A DNA stretch of 64,000 bases, taken from Deltaproteobacteria bacterium. GTDB taxonomy: Bacteria > Desulfobacterota_D > UBA1144 > Nemesobacterales > JAJCZQ01. A program made the position numbers and the translations under genes. The notes under the pieces were generated by a model. The model was not told the origin of the DNA, ran no database searches, and saw only the letters and a list, made by a program, of their open reading frames with translations. The DNA lies in NCBI GenBank assembly GCA_029262335.1, contig JAJCZQ010000009.1:58539-122538 (forward strand). The letters run 5' to 3'. Below, piece after piece: positions 1-8,646 of this stretch; position 1 is the first letter of the stretch; the number at the start of each line of letters is the position of its first letter.

Positions 1-296
1 TCAATGTAGTACCAAAGGTTCGTACCGTCTGACACAATAGAGTCCTTGGTAGGACTGTAATAGTTCCATCTCATTTTCCCGGGTTTTTTAAACCATACTT
101 CTCCGAATGCCTTTTGAGTTTTCTTTAGTGCTCTTACTTCTGCTTCCTGTACAAAGTCTGCCTGAAAGTCATTTATTCCTTCGTATTTTTTCTGTAGTTT
201 GTCCACAATGAAATCAACCTGTGTTGATTGCTCTGAATATGCAAACTGACCAAATAGTAATAAAAATGTAAATGTTAGTAAAATATAGTTTCTCAA
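1..296 (-). CDS. lolA: LolA outer-membrane lipoprotein carrier, partial (C-terminus beyond window)
   Basis: Periplasmic chaperone that carries lipoproteins from the LolCDE transporter to the outer membrane. Not in the ORF track because it runs off the left edge. The minus-strand frame reads a hydrophobic signal peptide (RNYILLTFTFLLLFGQFAYS) and then a LolA-like region containing DFQADFVQEAE, FGEVWFKKPGKMRWNYYSP and VSDGTNLWYY. The start is TTG at 294-296 with AGGAG eight bases upstream. It overlaps the ftsK stop as TTGA, so translation is probably coupled. About 98 codons are visible. The family match is strong, and ftsK-lolA is a common neighbourhood. Confidence 0.88.
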   Translation of the reverse strand, partial: MRNYILLTFTFLLLFGQFAYSEQSTQVDFIVDKLQKKYEGINDFQADFVQEAEVRALKKTQKAFGEVWFKKPGKMRWNYYSPTKDSIVSDGTNLWYYI

Positions 297-2548
297 CTGT
301 TGTTCTCCTTTACCTGGTTAATATCAATATATACTTCCCTTGGCCTGCCTGCTGATTCCTGCGGGCCTATTGCGCCTTCCCGCTCCATTGTTTCTACAAT
401 ATTTGCAGCCCTGTTGTAACCTATCTTTAATCTTCTCTGCAGCATTGATATTGATGCGTGCTTGGTTTCAGCAATAATCTTTAATGCAGTATAATACAGT
501 TCGTCCTTATCTTCATCCATTTCTCCGGATTCATCACTTTCTTCAACATACGTAATATGCTCGTTATAATCTGGCCTTCCCTGTGATTTAAGATACTCGG
601 TAATCTGTTCTCTTTCCTCATCAGAGATTAAAGCACCCTGCAGCCTTATTAACGAAGAAGCACCTGGTTTCAGAAAAAGCATATCTCCCTTACCAAGTAG
701 ACTCTCGGCACCGCCTGTATCAAGGATAATCCTCGAGTCTATTTTTGATGAGACATGAAAAGATATTCTTGTAGGAAAATTAGCTTTTAGCAGGCCTGCT
801 ACAATATCTGCTGAAGGCCTTTGTGTGGCAACTATAAGGTGAATACCTGCGGCACGTGCTTTTTGTGACAGCCTTGTAACAGATTCTTTGATTTCACTTG
901 GGGCAACCATCATTAAGTCAGCAAGTTCATCAATAACAATAACAATATATGGGAGCCACCTTTCCCACTTGTCAACGGAATTTTCCAATTCGATGTTTTT
1001 GTTGTGGGTCTCAATGTCTCTTACACCTTCTTCCGAAAGCAGCTTGTACCTGGTTTCCATCTCTGCAACTGCCCATTTTAAAGCAGCAGCGGCTTTAATA
1101 GGTTCAGTAACCACCGGGTGAAGGAGATGCGGAATATCTTCATAAATTGAAAGTTCCAGCATCTTGGGGTCTATCATAATAAATTTGAGTTCATTAGGTG
1201 TTGATTTGTAAATAAGGCTTGTAAGTATTGCGTTCAGCAACACACTTTTACCCGAGCCTGTAGTACCGGCAATCATCAGATGCGGAGCACGCCTCAGGTC
1301 TGTAAAAAGAGGCCTTCCGGCAATATCTTTTCCCAAGGCCAGTGAAAGGGCAGACTGCTTGTCCATAAAATCGGGGTGTTCAATCAGTTCCCTGAGGACC
1401 ACAGTTTCGCGCTGTTCATTAGGTACTTCAATTCCTATTACATCTTTTCCGGGAATAGGTGCAATTATTCTTATACTTAGTGCACTTAATCCCATAGCAA
1501 GGTCATTTTCGAGTGAGGCTATTTTGTTTATTTTTATACCGGGTGCAGGTTTGTACTCAAACATTGTAATAACCGGGCCAGGTCGAATTTCCGTAATTTT
1601 ACCGGACACGCCAAAGTCTTTTAGTTTGTCTTCTATCAAACGTGCTTTTCTATATACGGTTTCCTTGTCTATTTTAATCCCGTTATCTATTTTTGGGTCA
1701 AGCAGATCAACCGGGGGCAGTTTGAAATCTTTCTTAAGCGGCAGGTTTATTACCTTTTTCTCAAGAGCTGTAGGTTCATTAACATTCTCAAACACTATTT
1801 CCGGTGCAAGCGGGTCGATCTCATCTTCAAGGTCCATAACCGGCACCGTAAGTTTTTCCTCAACAATTGCTGGTTCTTTTGTTGTTGTGGTATCAGCTTT
1901 ATGGGCTGTTCTGTTCTTTCTGTATCTGTAGTGATCGGCTAACTGCATTGATTTGGATTTAATAAATTTGTAAGAAGATTTAAAAATGCTGTATGTAATT
2001 TCAGCTCCAAAAATTAACGAATACTTGAGGAACCTGAATACCTGGTTTATTTTTACTTCCGTTATTAGTATTAAACTAAGAAGAAGGACAATTGTTACGA
2101 TAATATAAGACCCGACAGTTCCTGCAAAAAAGTCCCTTGAAAATGAAGATAACACTACACCGATCCATCCGGCAGATGGGTCATATCCCATAAGTCCGCT
2201 TTGAAAGGAAAGTCCTATAAGAGTTGTAAGAGAGAACAGGAATATAAAGCTCGATAATGCTTTTCTGTATAGTTTTAAGCCAAGTTTATTGGTAAACACG
2301 ATATAAGATGTATAAAACATCACTACCGGGATAAAAAACGAAGTTACGCCAAAAGAACTTCCGAGCAGGCCTGAAATAAATACACCGATTTCACCCATGG
2401 TATTTTTAACATCAATTCCTGACTTTGAGCTATAGGAAATAAGGCTGAGGAAGGAGAAAAGGCCAATTGTAAAGAGAATGGCCGCAAGTATCTCATTGGT
2501 TAGTGTGTCTTTTTCTTCCCGGTAAACAGTTTTTTTTCTTCTAGCCAT
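293..2548 (-). CDS. ftsK: FtsK/SpoIIIE DNA translocase
   Basis: Septum-anchored, ATP-driven DNA pump that clears chromosome ends during division. The 751-residue protein starts with about four to five membrane segments (roughly residues 20-165), then a low-complexity linker, then the alpha/beta motor with Walker A GTTGSGKS near residue 428 and Walker B-like IVIVIDELADLMM. It ends in a winged-helix gamma domain (ISMLQRRLKIGYNRAANIVE) that in this family reads KOPS sites. Length is normal. ATG start; a 107-bp AT-rich gap separates it from nuoN upstream. The stop overlaps lolA. Confidence 0.97.
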   Translation of the reverse strand: MARRKKTVYREEKDTLTNEILAAILFTIGLFSFLSLISYSSKSGIDVKNTMGEIGVFISGLLGSSFGVTSFFIPVVMFYTSYIVFTNKLGLKLYRKALSSFIFLFSLTTLIGLSFQSGLMGYDPSAGWIGVVLSSFSRDFFAGTVGSYIIVTIVLLLSLILITEVKINQVFRFLKYSLIFGAEITYSIFKSSYKFIKSKSMQLADHYRYRKNRTAHKADTTTTKEPAIVEEKLTVPVMDLEDEIDPLAPEIVFENVNEPTALEKKVINLPLKKDFKLPPVDLLDPKIDNGIKIDKETVYRKARLIEDKLKDFGVSGKITEIRPGPVITMFEYKPAPGIKINKIASLENDLAMGLSALSIRIIAPIPGKDVIGIEVPNEQRETVVLRELIEHPDFMDKQSALSLALGKDIAGRPLFTDLRRAPHLMIAGTTGSGKSVLLNAILTSLIYKSTPNELKFIMIDPKMLELSIYEDIPHLLHPVVTEPIKAAAALKWAVAEMETRYKLLSEEGVRDIETHNKNIELENSVDKWERWLPYIVIVIDELADLMMVAPSEIKESVTRLSQKARAAGIHLIVATQRPSADIVAGLLKANFPTRISFHVSSKIDSRIILDTGGAESLLGKGDMLFLKPGASSLIRLQGALISDEEREQITEYLKSQGRPDYNEHITYVEESDESGEMDEDKDELYYTALKIIAETKHASISMLQRRLKIGYNRAANIVETMEREGAIGPQESAGRPREVYIDINQVKENNS

Positions 2549-2655
2549 CGTAACGAACTAATTATACAATAAAAAATAGTTAAACTAAAGGTTTAAATAT
2601 TTTTATTAATATACTATAAGAATTACAAAGTTTAAGGGAATTAAATAAGAATTTG

Positions 2656-4095
2656 TCAAAAAGTACCGGCTGCTTTTATAGCAAGCTGGATTGAGTAAAG
2701 AGGGAACAGTCCAAAGAGTAAAGTGCCGATTGATAGTATAACAATCGACATTACTGATATAGGTTTATATGGTTCAAATGTGTGCTGTTCTTTGTGCATA
2801 AAAGCATAAACAAGAACTTTCAGATAGTAATATGCAGATATTACGCTGTTTATTATCCCGATTACGGCCAGCAGGTAGAGCTGTGCTTCAACTGCTGAGA
2901 GAAAAATCCTGTATTTAGCAAAGAACCCGATTGTCGGGGGAATTCCTGCAAGTGAAAACATAAATATTGCAAGGCAAATAGCCGTATACGGCTTTCTTTG
3001 CCAAAGGCCTGATATCTGTTCGTAGTCGTTAAAAGACCTGTTTTCCCTGCCAAGATAACAAAGAATGGCAAATGCACCCATATTCATAAGTGTGTATGCA
3101 TACAGATAATACAGCACGCCCGATAGGGCATTGGGCTCTCCGTTTAGCTGGGCAATTATACCGATAAGTGCATAACCGGCATGGGCTATACTGGAGTATG
3201 CCAGCATTCTTTTAATACTCTTTTGTGTAATTGCAGAAATATTACCAATGGTCATTGTCAGTATTGAAACAACCAGCAGTGCCGTACTGACGCCGTGATG
3301 TGTAATATTTACTCCCTCAAAAAGGACCCTCAGCAGTATTGCAAAACCTGCTGCTTTTACTGCTACAGACATAAATGCAGTAATGGGGGTTGGTGCACCT
3401 TCATAAATATCCGGTACCCACTGATGAAGAGGGGCTGCCCCTATTTTAAAGAGGAACCCTGTCAGAACCATTATTGATCCGCTTACATAAAGGACACTTT
3501 GGTAGTTAAATGCGGAAATAATGTCCTTAAAATAGATGGAGCCTGTTGCCCCGTAAAGAAGTGCTATACCGAACAGCAGTATGGCAGATGAAAATCCGCC
3601 GAGTACAAGGTACTTGATGCCGGATTCTGTTGACTGAATAGATTTCTTATTGAAACCGCTAAGTATGTAAACGGCTATGGACATTATCTCAAATCCGACA
3701 AATAGGGACATGAACTCTTTTGCTGAAGCAATAAACATCATTCCTGATGTCGAAAGCAGTATGAGTGCCAGGTATTCACTGATGTTTTCATTGTCCTCCA
3801 TATAATCTTTGGAAAGGAGAATTGTAAAAAAAGCTCCAATTAGAAATATTGAATTGAAGTAGGCAGAGAATGTATCAAGTGAAAGTGCCCCGGAAAAAGC
3901 AACAGCCGGGTCGGAAAATCGGCATAAATTAAGTACAAACACAAGGCAGACACTAAGAATGGATATAAAATAGTTATATGAACTGATATTATCTTTTTTT
4001 ATTGTCCCGACAAGAATAATAACCAATGAAGTTACTACTAATACGAGTTCCGGGATGATAGATAAAGTACTTGATAATAAACTGCTCAGTTCCAT
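2656..4095 (-). CDS. nuoN: NADH-quinone oxidoreductase subunit N
   Basis: Antiporter-like proton-pumping membrane subunit of respiratory complex I. The 479-residue protein has about 14 predicted membrane segments and the typical central region (YLVLGGFSSAILLFGIALLYG, APLHQWVPDIYEGAPTP, MLAYSSIAHAGYALIG). The conserved charged residues within membrane helices (the E of FVGFEIMS, the K of LFKIGAAPLHQW) are present. No other nuo gene lies in the window: upstream is the JAMM protease and downstream is ftsK. It is therefore detached from any nuo operon here. Mrp/Hyf-type paralogs are the alternative, but the APLHQWVPDIYEGAPTP signature favours NuoN. Confidence 0.92.
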   Translation of the reverse strand: MELSSLLSSTLSIIPELVLVVTSLVIILVGTIKKDNISSYNYFISILSVCLVFVLNLCRFSDPAVAFSGALSLDTFSAYFNSIFLIGAFFTILLSKDYMEDNENISEYLALILLSTSGMMFIASAKEFMSLFVGFEIMSIAVYILSGFNKKSIQSTESGIKYLVLGGFSSAILLFGIALLYGATGSIYFKDIISAFNYQSVLYVSGSIMVLTGFLFKIGAAPLHQWVPDIYEGAPTPITAFMSVAVKAAGFAILLRVLFEGVNITHHGVSTALLVVSILTMTIGNISAITQKSIKRMLAYSSIAHAGYALIGIIAQLNGEPNALSGVLYYLYAYTLMNMGAFAILCYLGRENRSFNDYEQISGLWQRKPYTAICLAIFMFSLAGIPPTIGFFAKYRIFLSAVEAQLYLLAVIGIINSVISAYYYLKVLVYAFMHKEQHTFEPYKPISVMSIVILSIGTLLFGLFPLYSIQLAIKAAGTF

Positions 4096-4182
4096 TTGTT
4101 CACCATAATCTTTAGTTGCTGCCGAATAAAATCCTCTAGTATGTTTAAGTCATATTTAAAGTCAAGCATGAAATAATTAATA

Positions 4183-4644
4183 CTAAGATGTTACATCGAA
4201 TTCTCTTTGTTCAAACTGATAATCGTCTTCATTTATATACCAGAGTCTTGCATCATTAAAACTGCCCTGATTGATTGAGAAAATGATATAACCCCAGAAC
4301 GGTGAGGCAATCTGCCTGTCGGTCTCTGATGGTTTAGAAGGGTGGTCGGGATGCGAATGGTATATACCCAATATCTCAAGCCCTTCTGACCTTGCCCATT
4401 CATCTGCTTCCATATAGGACTTTGGATCAAGCTCAAACCTGTCGCGAAGCCTTTCTTTATCAAGTTTGTTTGAATTTTTAAACTCTGTTTCAACAGTGTC
4501 TTCCGCAATGAGGTTCTTACATTCCCTGTATGTTGATATGTTTTCCCCGTTTCCTATCATGACTCCGCACACTTCATAGGGATATCCGGATTCTGCATGC
4601 CTTATCATACCGTCGTAAGCTTCTTTGCTGATTTTTACCACCAT
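4183..4644 (-). CDS. JAMM/MPN+ metalloprotease (Mec-like, M67)
   Basis: Zinc peptidase of the JAB1/MPN/Mov34 family. All JAMM ligands are visible: Glu24 in YEVCGVMIG, His96 and His98 in IYHSHP, and Asp109 in SETD. The 153-residue length equals the single-domain prokaryotic form. In Mycobacterium the relative Mec cleaves newly made cysteine from the sulfur carrier CysO. Here the gene overlaps the end of a cysM-type gene by 10 bp and a TusA-like gene follows upstream, which supports a sulfur-carrier processing role. No CysO/ThiS-type carrier is in the window, so the actual substrate is an inference. Confidence 0.88.
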   Translation of the reverse strand: MVVKISKEAYDGMIRHAESGYPYEVCGVMIGNGENISTYRECKNLIAEDTVETEFKNSNKLDKERLRDRFELDPKSYMEADEWARSEGLEILGIYHSHPDHPSKPSETDRQIASPFWGYIIFSINQGSFNDARLWYINEDDYQFEQREFDVTS

Positions 4645-5549
4645 ATTCCCTCACTTAAATACCTGAAGCCGCTGTCAGGCAGGACGGTAACTATTACTCC
4701 GCTATCAAGGGTTTTTGCTACCTCGTATACAGCCTGAATAGCTGCTCCCCCCGAATGCCCTACAAACAGGCCCTTTTTGTCCATTAGGTATTTCATCATA
4801 TCGTATGATTCTTCTGTGCCAATGCCCATAATTTCATCGGGGAATGATTCCCTGAAAATACCCGGCTGGATAGAAGACGGCATATGCTTAAGCCCCTCAA
4901 GGCCGTGAAGTGATTCTGCCGGCTGCATTGCGATAACTTTTATATTTTTATTAAATTCCTTTAACCTTGCCCCTGTCCCCATAACTGTGCCGCTGGTGCC
5001 CATGCCTGCAATAAAATGAGTAATTTTTTTATCGGTCTGTTCCCAAATCTCCGGGGCAGTCGTATGGTAATGTGCAAGGGGGTTTGAGGGGTTGTTGTAC
5101 TGGTCAGGCATATAGTATTTTTTTGGATTTTCTTTCTTTAATTTGCGTGCCAGTAGTATTGCTCCGTCTGATCCTTCGAGCGGGTCTGAATTTATTACTT
5201 TCGCCCCGTATGCTTCAAGTACTTTTTTTCTTTCAAAGTTTATATTTTCGGGTGTTACCAGCTCTACCTGATACCCAAGGGTCCTGCCGATCATTGCATA
5301 CGCAATTGCAGTATTTCCGGATGATGAATCCATTATTATCTTATCTTTTGTAAGTTCACCTGAATCAATGCCGTCCATAATCATCCTGTATGCGGGCCTG
5401 TCTTTTACAGATCCACCGGGATTAAACCACTCAGCCTTGGCGTACATTTTCACACCCGGGCTGATATCATCGTACATATCGCTAAAGGATATAAGGGGTG
5501 TGTTGCCTATCAATTCAAGCAAGCTTTTAGAATTCCTGGTTTTTGTCAC
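4635..5549 (-). CDS. cysM: PLP-dependent cysteine synthase, CysM/CysK family
   Basis: Fold-type II PLP enzyme that makes cysteine from an activated serine and a sulfur donor. It shows the PLP lysine Lys49 in NPGGSVKDRPA, the substrate loop SSSGNTAIAYAM, the phosphate-binding loop GMGTSGTVMGTG and the C-terminal GHSGGAAIQA. The 304-residue length fits CysM. The ATG lies 27 bp after the TusA-like gene's stop. With JAMM and TusA neighbours it may use a protein-bound sulfur instead of free sulfide. O-phosphoserine versus O-acetylserine preference cannot be told from the sequence. Confidence 0.93.
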   Translation of the reverse strand: MTKTRNSKSLLELIGNTPLISFSDMYDDISPGVKMYAKAEWFNPGGSVKDRPAYRMIMDGIDSGELTKDKIIMDSSSGNTAIAYAMIGRTLGYQVELVTPENINFERKKVLEAYGAKVINSDPLEGSDGAILLARKLKKENPKKYYMPDQYNNPSNPLAHYHTTAPEIWEQTDKKITHFIAGMGTSGTVMGTGARLKEFNKNIKVIAMQPAESLHGLEGLKHMPSSIQPGIFRESFPDEIMGIGTEESYDMMKYLMDKKGLFVGHSGGAAIQAVYEVAKTLDSGVIVTVLPDSGFRYLSEGIWW

Positions 5550-5576
5550 TTTTTTAGCCGAAATAGAAAAACTGAG

Positions 5577-5813
5577 TCATGAACGCTGAATAAGAACCTT
5601 GTAATATGGTTCCTCTCTATGGATATCAAGTATCTTATGGCCTTCCTGCTCTACGCTTTTTGGCAGGTTGGCAAGAGGTTCACCCTCTCTGAGTGTTACT
5701 TCAAGGACCTGCCCGGTTTCCATTGTCTCAAGCTTGAGCTTGGTTTTGACAAATGTCATTGGACAAATTTCCCTGGTTATATCTATAGATGTATCGGGTT
5801 TTAACTCTGTCAT
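5577..5813 (-). CDS. TusA/SirA-family sulfur carrier
   Basis: Small sulfurtransferase-like protein (78 aa from the chosen start). The conserved cysteine sits in REICPMTFVKTKLKLE. The usual CPxP motif reads CPMT here, a variant I recognise from TusA-like proteins encoded beside cysM/JAMM genes. The ORF track begins at a GTG at 5828. I prefer the ATG at 5813 because GGAA of that upstream stretch is well placed as a ribosome binding site. It is first in the TusA-CysM-JAMM unit and probably hands persulfide sulfur to the cysteine-forming branch. Confidence 0.85.
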   Translation of the reverse strand: MTELKPDTSIDITREICPMTFVKTKLKLETMETGQVLEVTLREGEPLANLPKSVEQEGHKILDIHREEPYYKVLIQRS

Positions 5814-5881
5814 AATATTAATTTCCACATTTAAAACTTATGGATTAAGTTACCACAGTAAACAGTTGATAACAAACGTAG

Positions 5882-6580
5882 TTAATTAGATTCAATCCAG
5901 GAAAAAACGGATTCAAAAATGAGTTTTCCGTCGGTGCCGCCGATAATATCTTCACATGACCTTTCGGGATGAGGCATCATACCAATAACATTGCCGGCTT
6001 TGTTGCAGATGCCTGCTATATTATGTACCGAACCGTTTGGATTGTTTAAAGGTTTTGGATCCCCATTTTCATCGCAGTATCTGAACACTACCTGCGAGTC
6101 AGTGATTAATGTCTCAAGGGAGTGGTCTTCAACAAAATAGTTGCCCTCCCCGTGGGCTACCGGTATTTTCAATACTTCACCCGGCTTAATAGAACAGGTG
6201 AAAGGGGTATTGGTGTTTTCAATAGTAAGGTGTGTCCATTTGCAAACAAACTTTAAGGAATTGTTTTTCAGGAATGCTCCTGGCAAAATGCCTGATTCTA
6301 CAAGGATCTGAAATCCGTTGCATATGCCAATTACGGGTTTACCGCTTCCGGCAAATGATTTTACTGATTCCATTACGGGTGAGAACCTGGCGATAGATCC
6401 TGTCCTGAGATAGTCGCCGTAAGAAAAACCGCCGGGAATAACTATGCAGTCAAAACCAGACAGGTCCTGATCTTCGTGCCAGACATATTCACAGTCATAA
6501 GAAAGTATGTTTTTAAGTGCGTTATAGCAGTCGTAGTCGCAGTTGGAACCGGGAAAAACAATTACCCCAAATTTAGGCAT
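5882..6580 (-). CDS. purQ: Phosphoribosylformylglycinamidine synthase, glutaminase subunit
   Basis: Glutaminase subunit that supplies ammonia to PurL in step four of purine synthesis. Class I glutamine amidotransferase with nucleophile Cys87 in VIGICNGFQ and the His-Glu pair in MMPHPERS near residue 205. PurQ-specific motifs are VIVFPGSNCDYD and HGEGNYF. At 232 aa it is the normal length for the small PurQ that works with PurS. Its start overlaps the end of purS by 8 bp. The partner purL is not in the window. Confidence 0.97.
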   Translation of the reverse strand: MPKFGVIVFPGSNCDYDCYNALKNILSYDCEYVWHEDQDLSGFDCIVIPGGFSYGDYLRTGSIARFSPVMESVKSFAGSGKPVIGICNGFQILVESGILPGAFLKNNSLKFVCKWTHLTIENTNTPFTCSIKPGEVLKIPVAHGEGNYFVEDHSLETLITDSQVVFRYCDENGDPKPLNNPNGSVHNIAGICNKAGNVIGMMPHPERSCEDIIGGTDGKLIFESVFSWIESN

Positions 6581-6836
6581 TCTGTTCCTCTGTTATATGT
6601 ATGGAAAAATCTTCTATGACGGTATTGGCAAGTAGTTTGCTGCACATCTCAGTTACCGAACTCCTGACAGTTTCTTCGGATTCACCTTCGATGTTAAGTT
6701 CGATAAGTTTGCCTATACGTGTATTTTTTACATTTTCATATCCGAGGTTATGAAGCGCAGAGGATACGGCTTTGCCCTGTGGGTCAAGTACAAGTGGTTT
6801 TAGTTTTACTTCAACTTTTACAAAATATTTATTCAT
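6573..6836 (-). CDS. purS: Phosphoribosylformylglycinamidine synthase subunit PurS
   Basis: Small bridging subunit (87 aa) of the PurLQS complex. Recognised from KVEVKLKPLVLDPQGKAV, ALHNLGYENVKNTRIGK and the C-terminal MCSKLLANTVIEDF, together with its overlap with purQ. It binds PurL and PurQ and supports ammonia channelling. It follows parB by 33 bp on the same strand and could be read from the parAB promoter. Confidence 0.95.
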   Translation of the reverse strand: MNKYFVKVEVKLKPLVLDPQGKAVSSALHNLGYENVKNTRIGKLIELNIEGESEETVRSSVTEMCSKLLANTVIEDFSIHITEEQNA

Positions 6837-6869
6837 GGATTGCGGTAAAATTCCGGATGTGAAATGATA

Positions 6870-7724
6870 TTACCTGTTTGATTTCAGGATTCCAATTAAC
6901 CTTTCCAGTTCATCGCCGGAATAGTATTCTATCTCGATTTTCCCTTTTTCTGCCTGTCCGTTTATTCTAACTTTTGTTCCAAGGCTTTTTTTAAGGTCTT
7001 CGGCAATTGCCTCGATATACTGTTTGTCACTGGCTTCTGCCGGGTCATTTTCGGTCTTTGTCTTTGGTCCCGGGGCTGGCTTTACAAGTTTTTCGGTCTG
7101 TCTTACGGAAAGACTGCCGGAAATTATTATATCAAGGTATTCATCTATAAGGCCTTCTTCTTCGATAGTAACAAGTGCCCTTGCATGCCCCGCTGTTATT
7201 AATCCATCTATAAGTGCTTCCTTTGCCCTGCTTGTAAGTCTTAAAAGTCTCAGGTGATTAGTTATTGTGGACCTGTTTTTACCAATTTTTTTTGATATTT
7301 CTTCATGGGTAAGGTTGAAATCATCTGCCAGCTTCTGATACGCTTCGGCTTCTTCGATCGGGTTAAGGTCTTCTCTTTGTAAGTTTTCAATTAAAGCAAG
7401 TTCCAGTACCTCATTGTCATCTGCTTCAATAATTACTACAGGTAAATTCTTGATCCCGGCCAGCTGTGAAGCTCGCCATCTCCGTTCACCTGCTATTATC
7501 TCAAAATCACTCCCGGATTTTCTTACGGTAAGCGGCTGAATAACACCTTTTTCTTTAATCGAAGCGGCAAGTTCTTGAATAGCCGAATCTTCAAAGTTTT
7601 TCCTGGGCTGAGCACTATTTGGTTTTATCCTCTCAATCGGAAGCAGGTTGCCGGTGGTAGTCTCCACTTTTTTTTCTGAAGGGATTAACGCGTCAAGGCC
7701 TTTTCCCAGCCTAGATTTTTTCAA
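6870..7724 (-). CDS. parB: Chromosome partitioning protein ParB
   Basis: CTPase and DNA-clamp protein of the ParABS segregation system. The N-terminus RLGKGLDALIP is typical of chromosomal ParB. It is followed by the nuclease-like CTP-binding domain with ENLQREDLNPIEEAEAY, then the HTH that reads parS (EEISKKIGKNRSTITNHLRLL), and a C-terminal dimer domain. 284 aa, normal. The start is TTG at 7722-7724, overlapping the parA stop as TTGA, with GGAGG nine bases upstream. I did not see a canonical parS in the window. Confidence 0.97.
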   Translation of the reverse strand: MKKSRLGKGLDALIPSEKKVETTTGNLLPIERIKPNSAQPRKNFEDSAIQELAASIKEKGVIQPLTVRKSGSDFEIIAGERRWRASQLAGIKNLPVVIIEADDNEVLELALIENLQREDLNPIEEAEAYQKLADDFNLTHEEISKKIGKNRSTITNHLRLLRLTSRAKEALIDGLITAGHARALVTIEEEGLIDEYLDIIISGSLSVRQTEKLVKPAPGPKTKTENDPAEASDKQYIEAIAEDLKKSLGTKVRINGQAEKGKIEIEYYSGDELERLIGILKSNR

Positions 7725-8509
7725 ATCGAAGGACCTCCGTTATGGGATAATATCTCTTTTGCCAAAGTAAGGTAGTTGTCAGCACCGCTGGATTTTACGT
7801 CATATATAATTAATGGTTTTCCAAAACTCGGTGCTTCTGCAAGCTTTACATTCCTCGTAATTACTGTTTCAAAAACCTTCTCTTCAAAATATCTTTTTAT
7901 TTCATTAGCAACCGAATGGCATATGTTATTTCTTGTGTCAAACATCGTAAGAAGATAACCCTCAACTTCAAGTTCCGGGTTTAGCCTTTGCCTGATAAGA
8001 GAAAGGGTCCTTTGAAGCTGGCCAAGACCTTCAAGAGCATAATACTCACACTGTATTGGAACAAGTACCGAATCTGCTGCTGTCAGTGCATTAACTGTTA
8101 GTATGCTAAGTGATGGGGGGCAGTCTATTAAGATGTAGTCATATTTAGCATTAACACCTGATAATGCATTTTTAAGACGGGTTTCCCTTTCTTCAAGCTG
8201 CAGTAGTTCTATCTCAGCACCGGTAAGGTCACTGTCAGATGGGGAAATATCCAAAAATCCCTTTAATTTTTCTTCATGGACCGGCTTTATTGTTTTATCA
8301 ATTTCTGCTTCGCCTATGAGGGCATGGTAGATATTAAGTTCTTCATTTTCTTTCTCAATGCCAAGCCCGCTTGAGGCATTGCCCTGCGGATCGAAGTCAA
8401 CAACCAGCGTTTTCCTGTTAGCCACTGCAAGTGATGCTGCAAGATTAACAGTTGTTGTGGTTTTGCCTACGCCGCCTTTTTGATTTACAACACAAATTAT
8501 TTTTGCCAT
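7721..8509 (-). CDS. parA: Chromosome partitioning ATPase ParA (Soj)
   Basis: Walker-type ATPase that positions ParB-bound origins along the nucleoid. Deviant Walker A QKGGVGKTTTT is at residues 10-20, with the signature lysine Lys11. Walker A' VDFDPQGNASSGLG and Walker B YILIDCPPSLS are present. 262 aa, normal for the short chromosomal form. It heads a minus-strand run parA-parB-purS-purQ; a good promoter lies just upstream (see 8522-8550). Divergent from pgpA. Confidence 0.97.
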   Translation of the reverse strand: MAKIICVVNQKGGVGKTTTTVNLAASLAVANRKTLVVDFDPQGNASSGLGIEKENEELNIYHALIGEAEIDKTIKPVHEEKLKGFLDISPSDSDLTGAEIELLQLEERETRLKNALSGVNAKYDYILIDCPPSLSILTVNALTAADSVLVPIQCEYYALEGLGQLQRTLSLIRQRLNPELEVEGYLLTMFDTRNNICHSVANEIKRYFEEKVFETVITRNVKLAEAPSFGKPLIIYDVKSSGADNYLTLAKEILSHNGGPSI

Positions 8510-8521
8510 TTAGGTTCTTAG

Positions 8522-8550
8522 AGAATAAACTTGCATTTAAAATGAGTCAA
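8522..8550 (-). promoter_or_regulatory. Sigma-70-type promoter for parA
   Basis: On the minus strand TTGACT (8545-8550) is separated by 17 bp from TATTCT (8522-8527). The parA ATG lies about a dozen bases further. Five of six and four of six consensus matches with ideal spacing make this the best candidate in the divergent parA/pgpA gap. Confidence 0.5.
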
Positions 8551-8646
8551 TATAATGTTTATAAAAGTTCTATCTGTGTTAATTTATCCTTAAATAACAA
8601 TGATAGAAAGTATCCTTCTTAAACTGTGCGATTTTACTGAATCAAA

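Noticed and set aside
888-1931. Plus-strand ORFs opposite ftsK (77 and 190 aa)
   Set aside because: They are antisense shadows of ftsK, with low-complexity Ser/Ile-rich translations and no ribosome binding sites.
8510-8646. parS or origin-like cluster near parAB
   Set aside because: No TGTTTCACGTGAAACA-like site and no DnaA-box cluster could be seen in the gap; the region looks like an ordinary divergent promoter.
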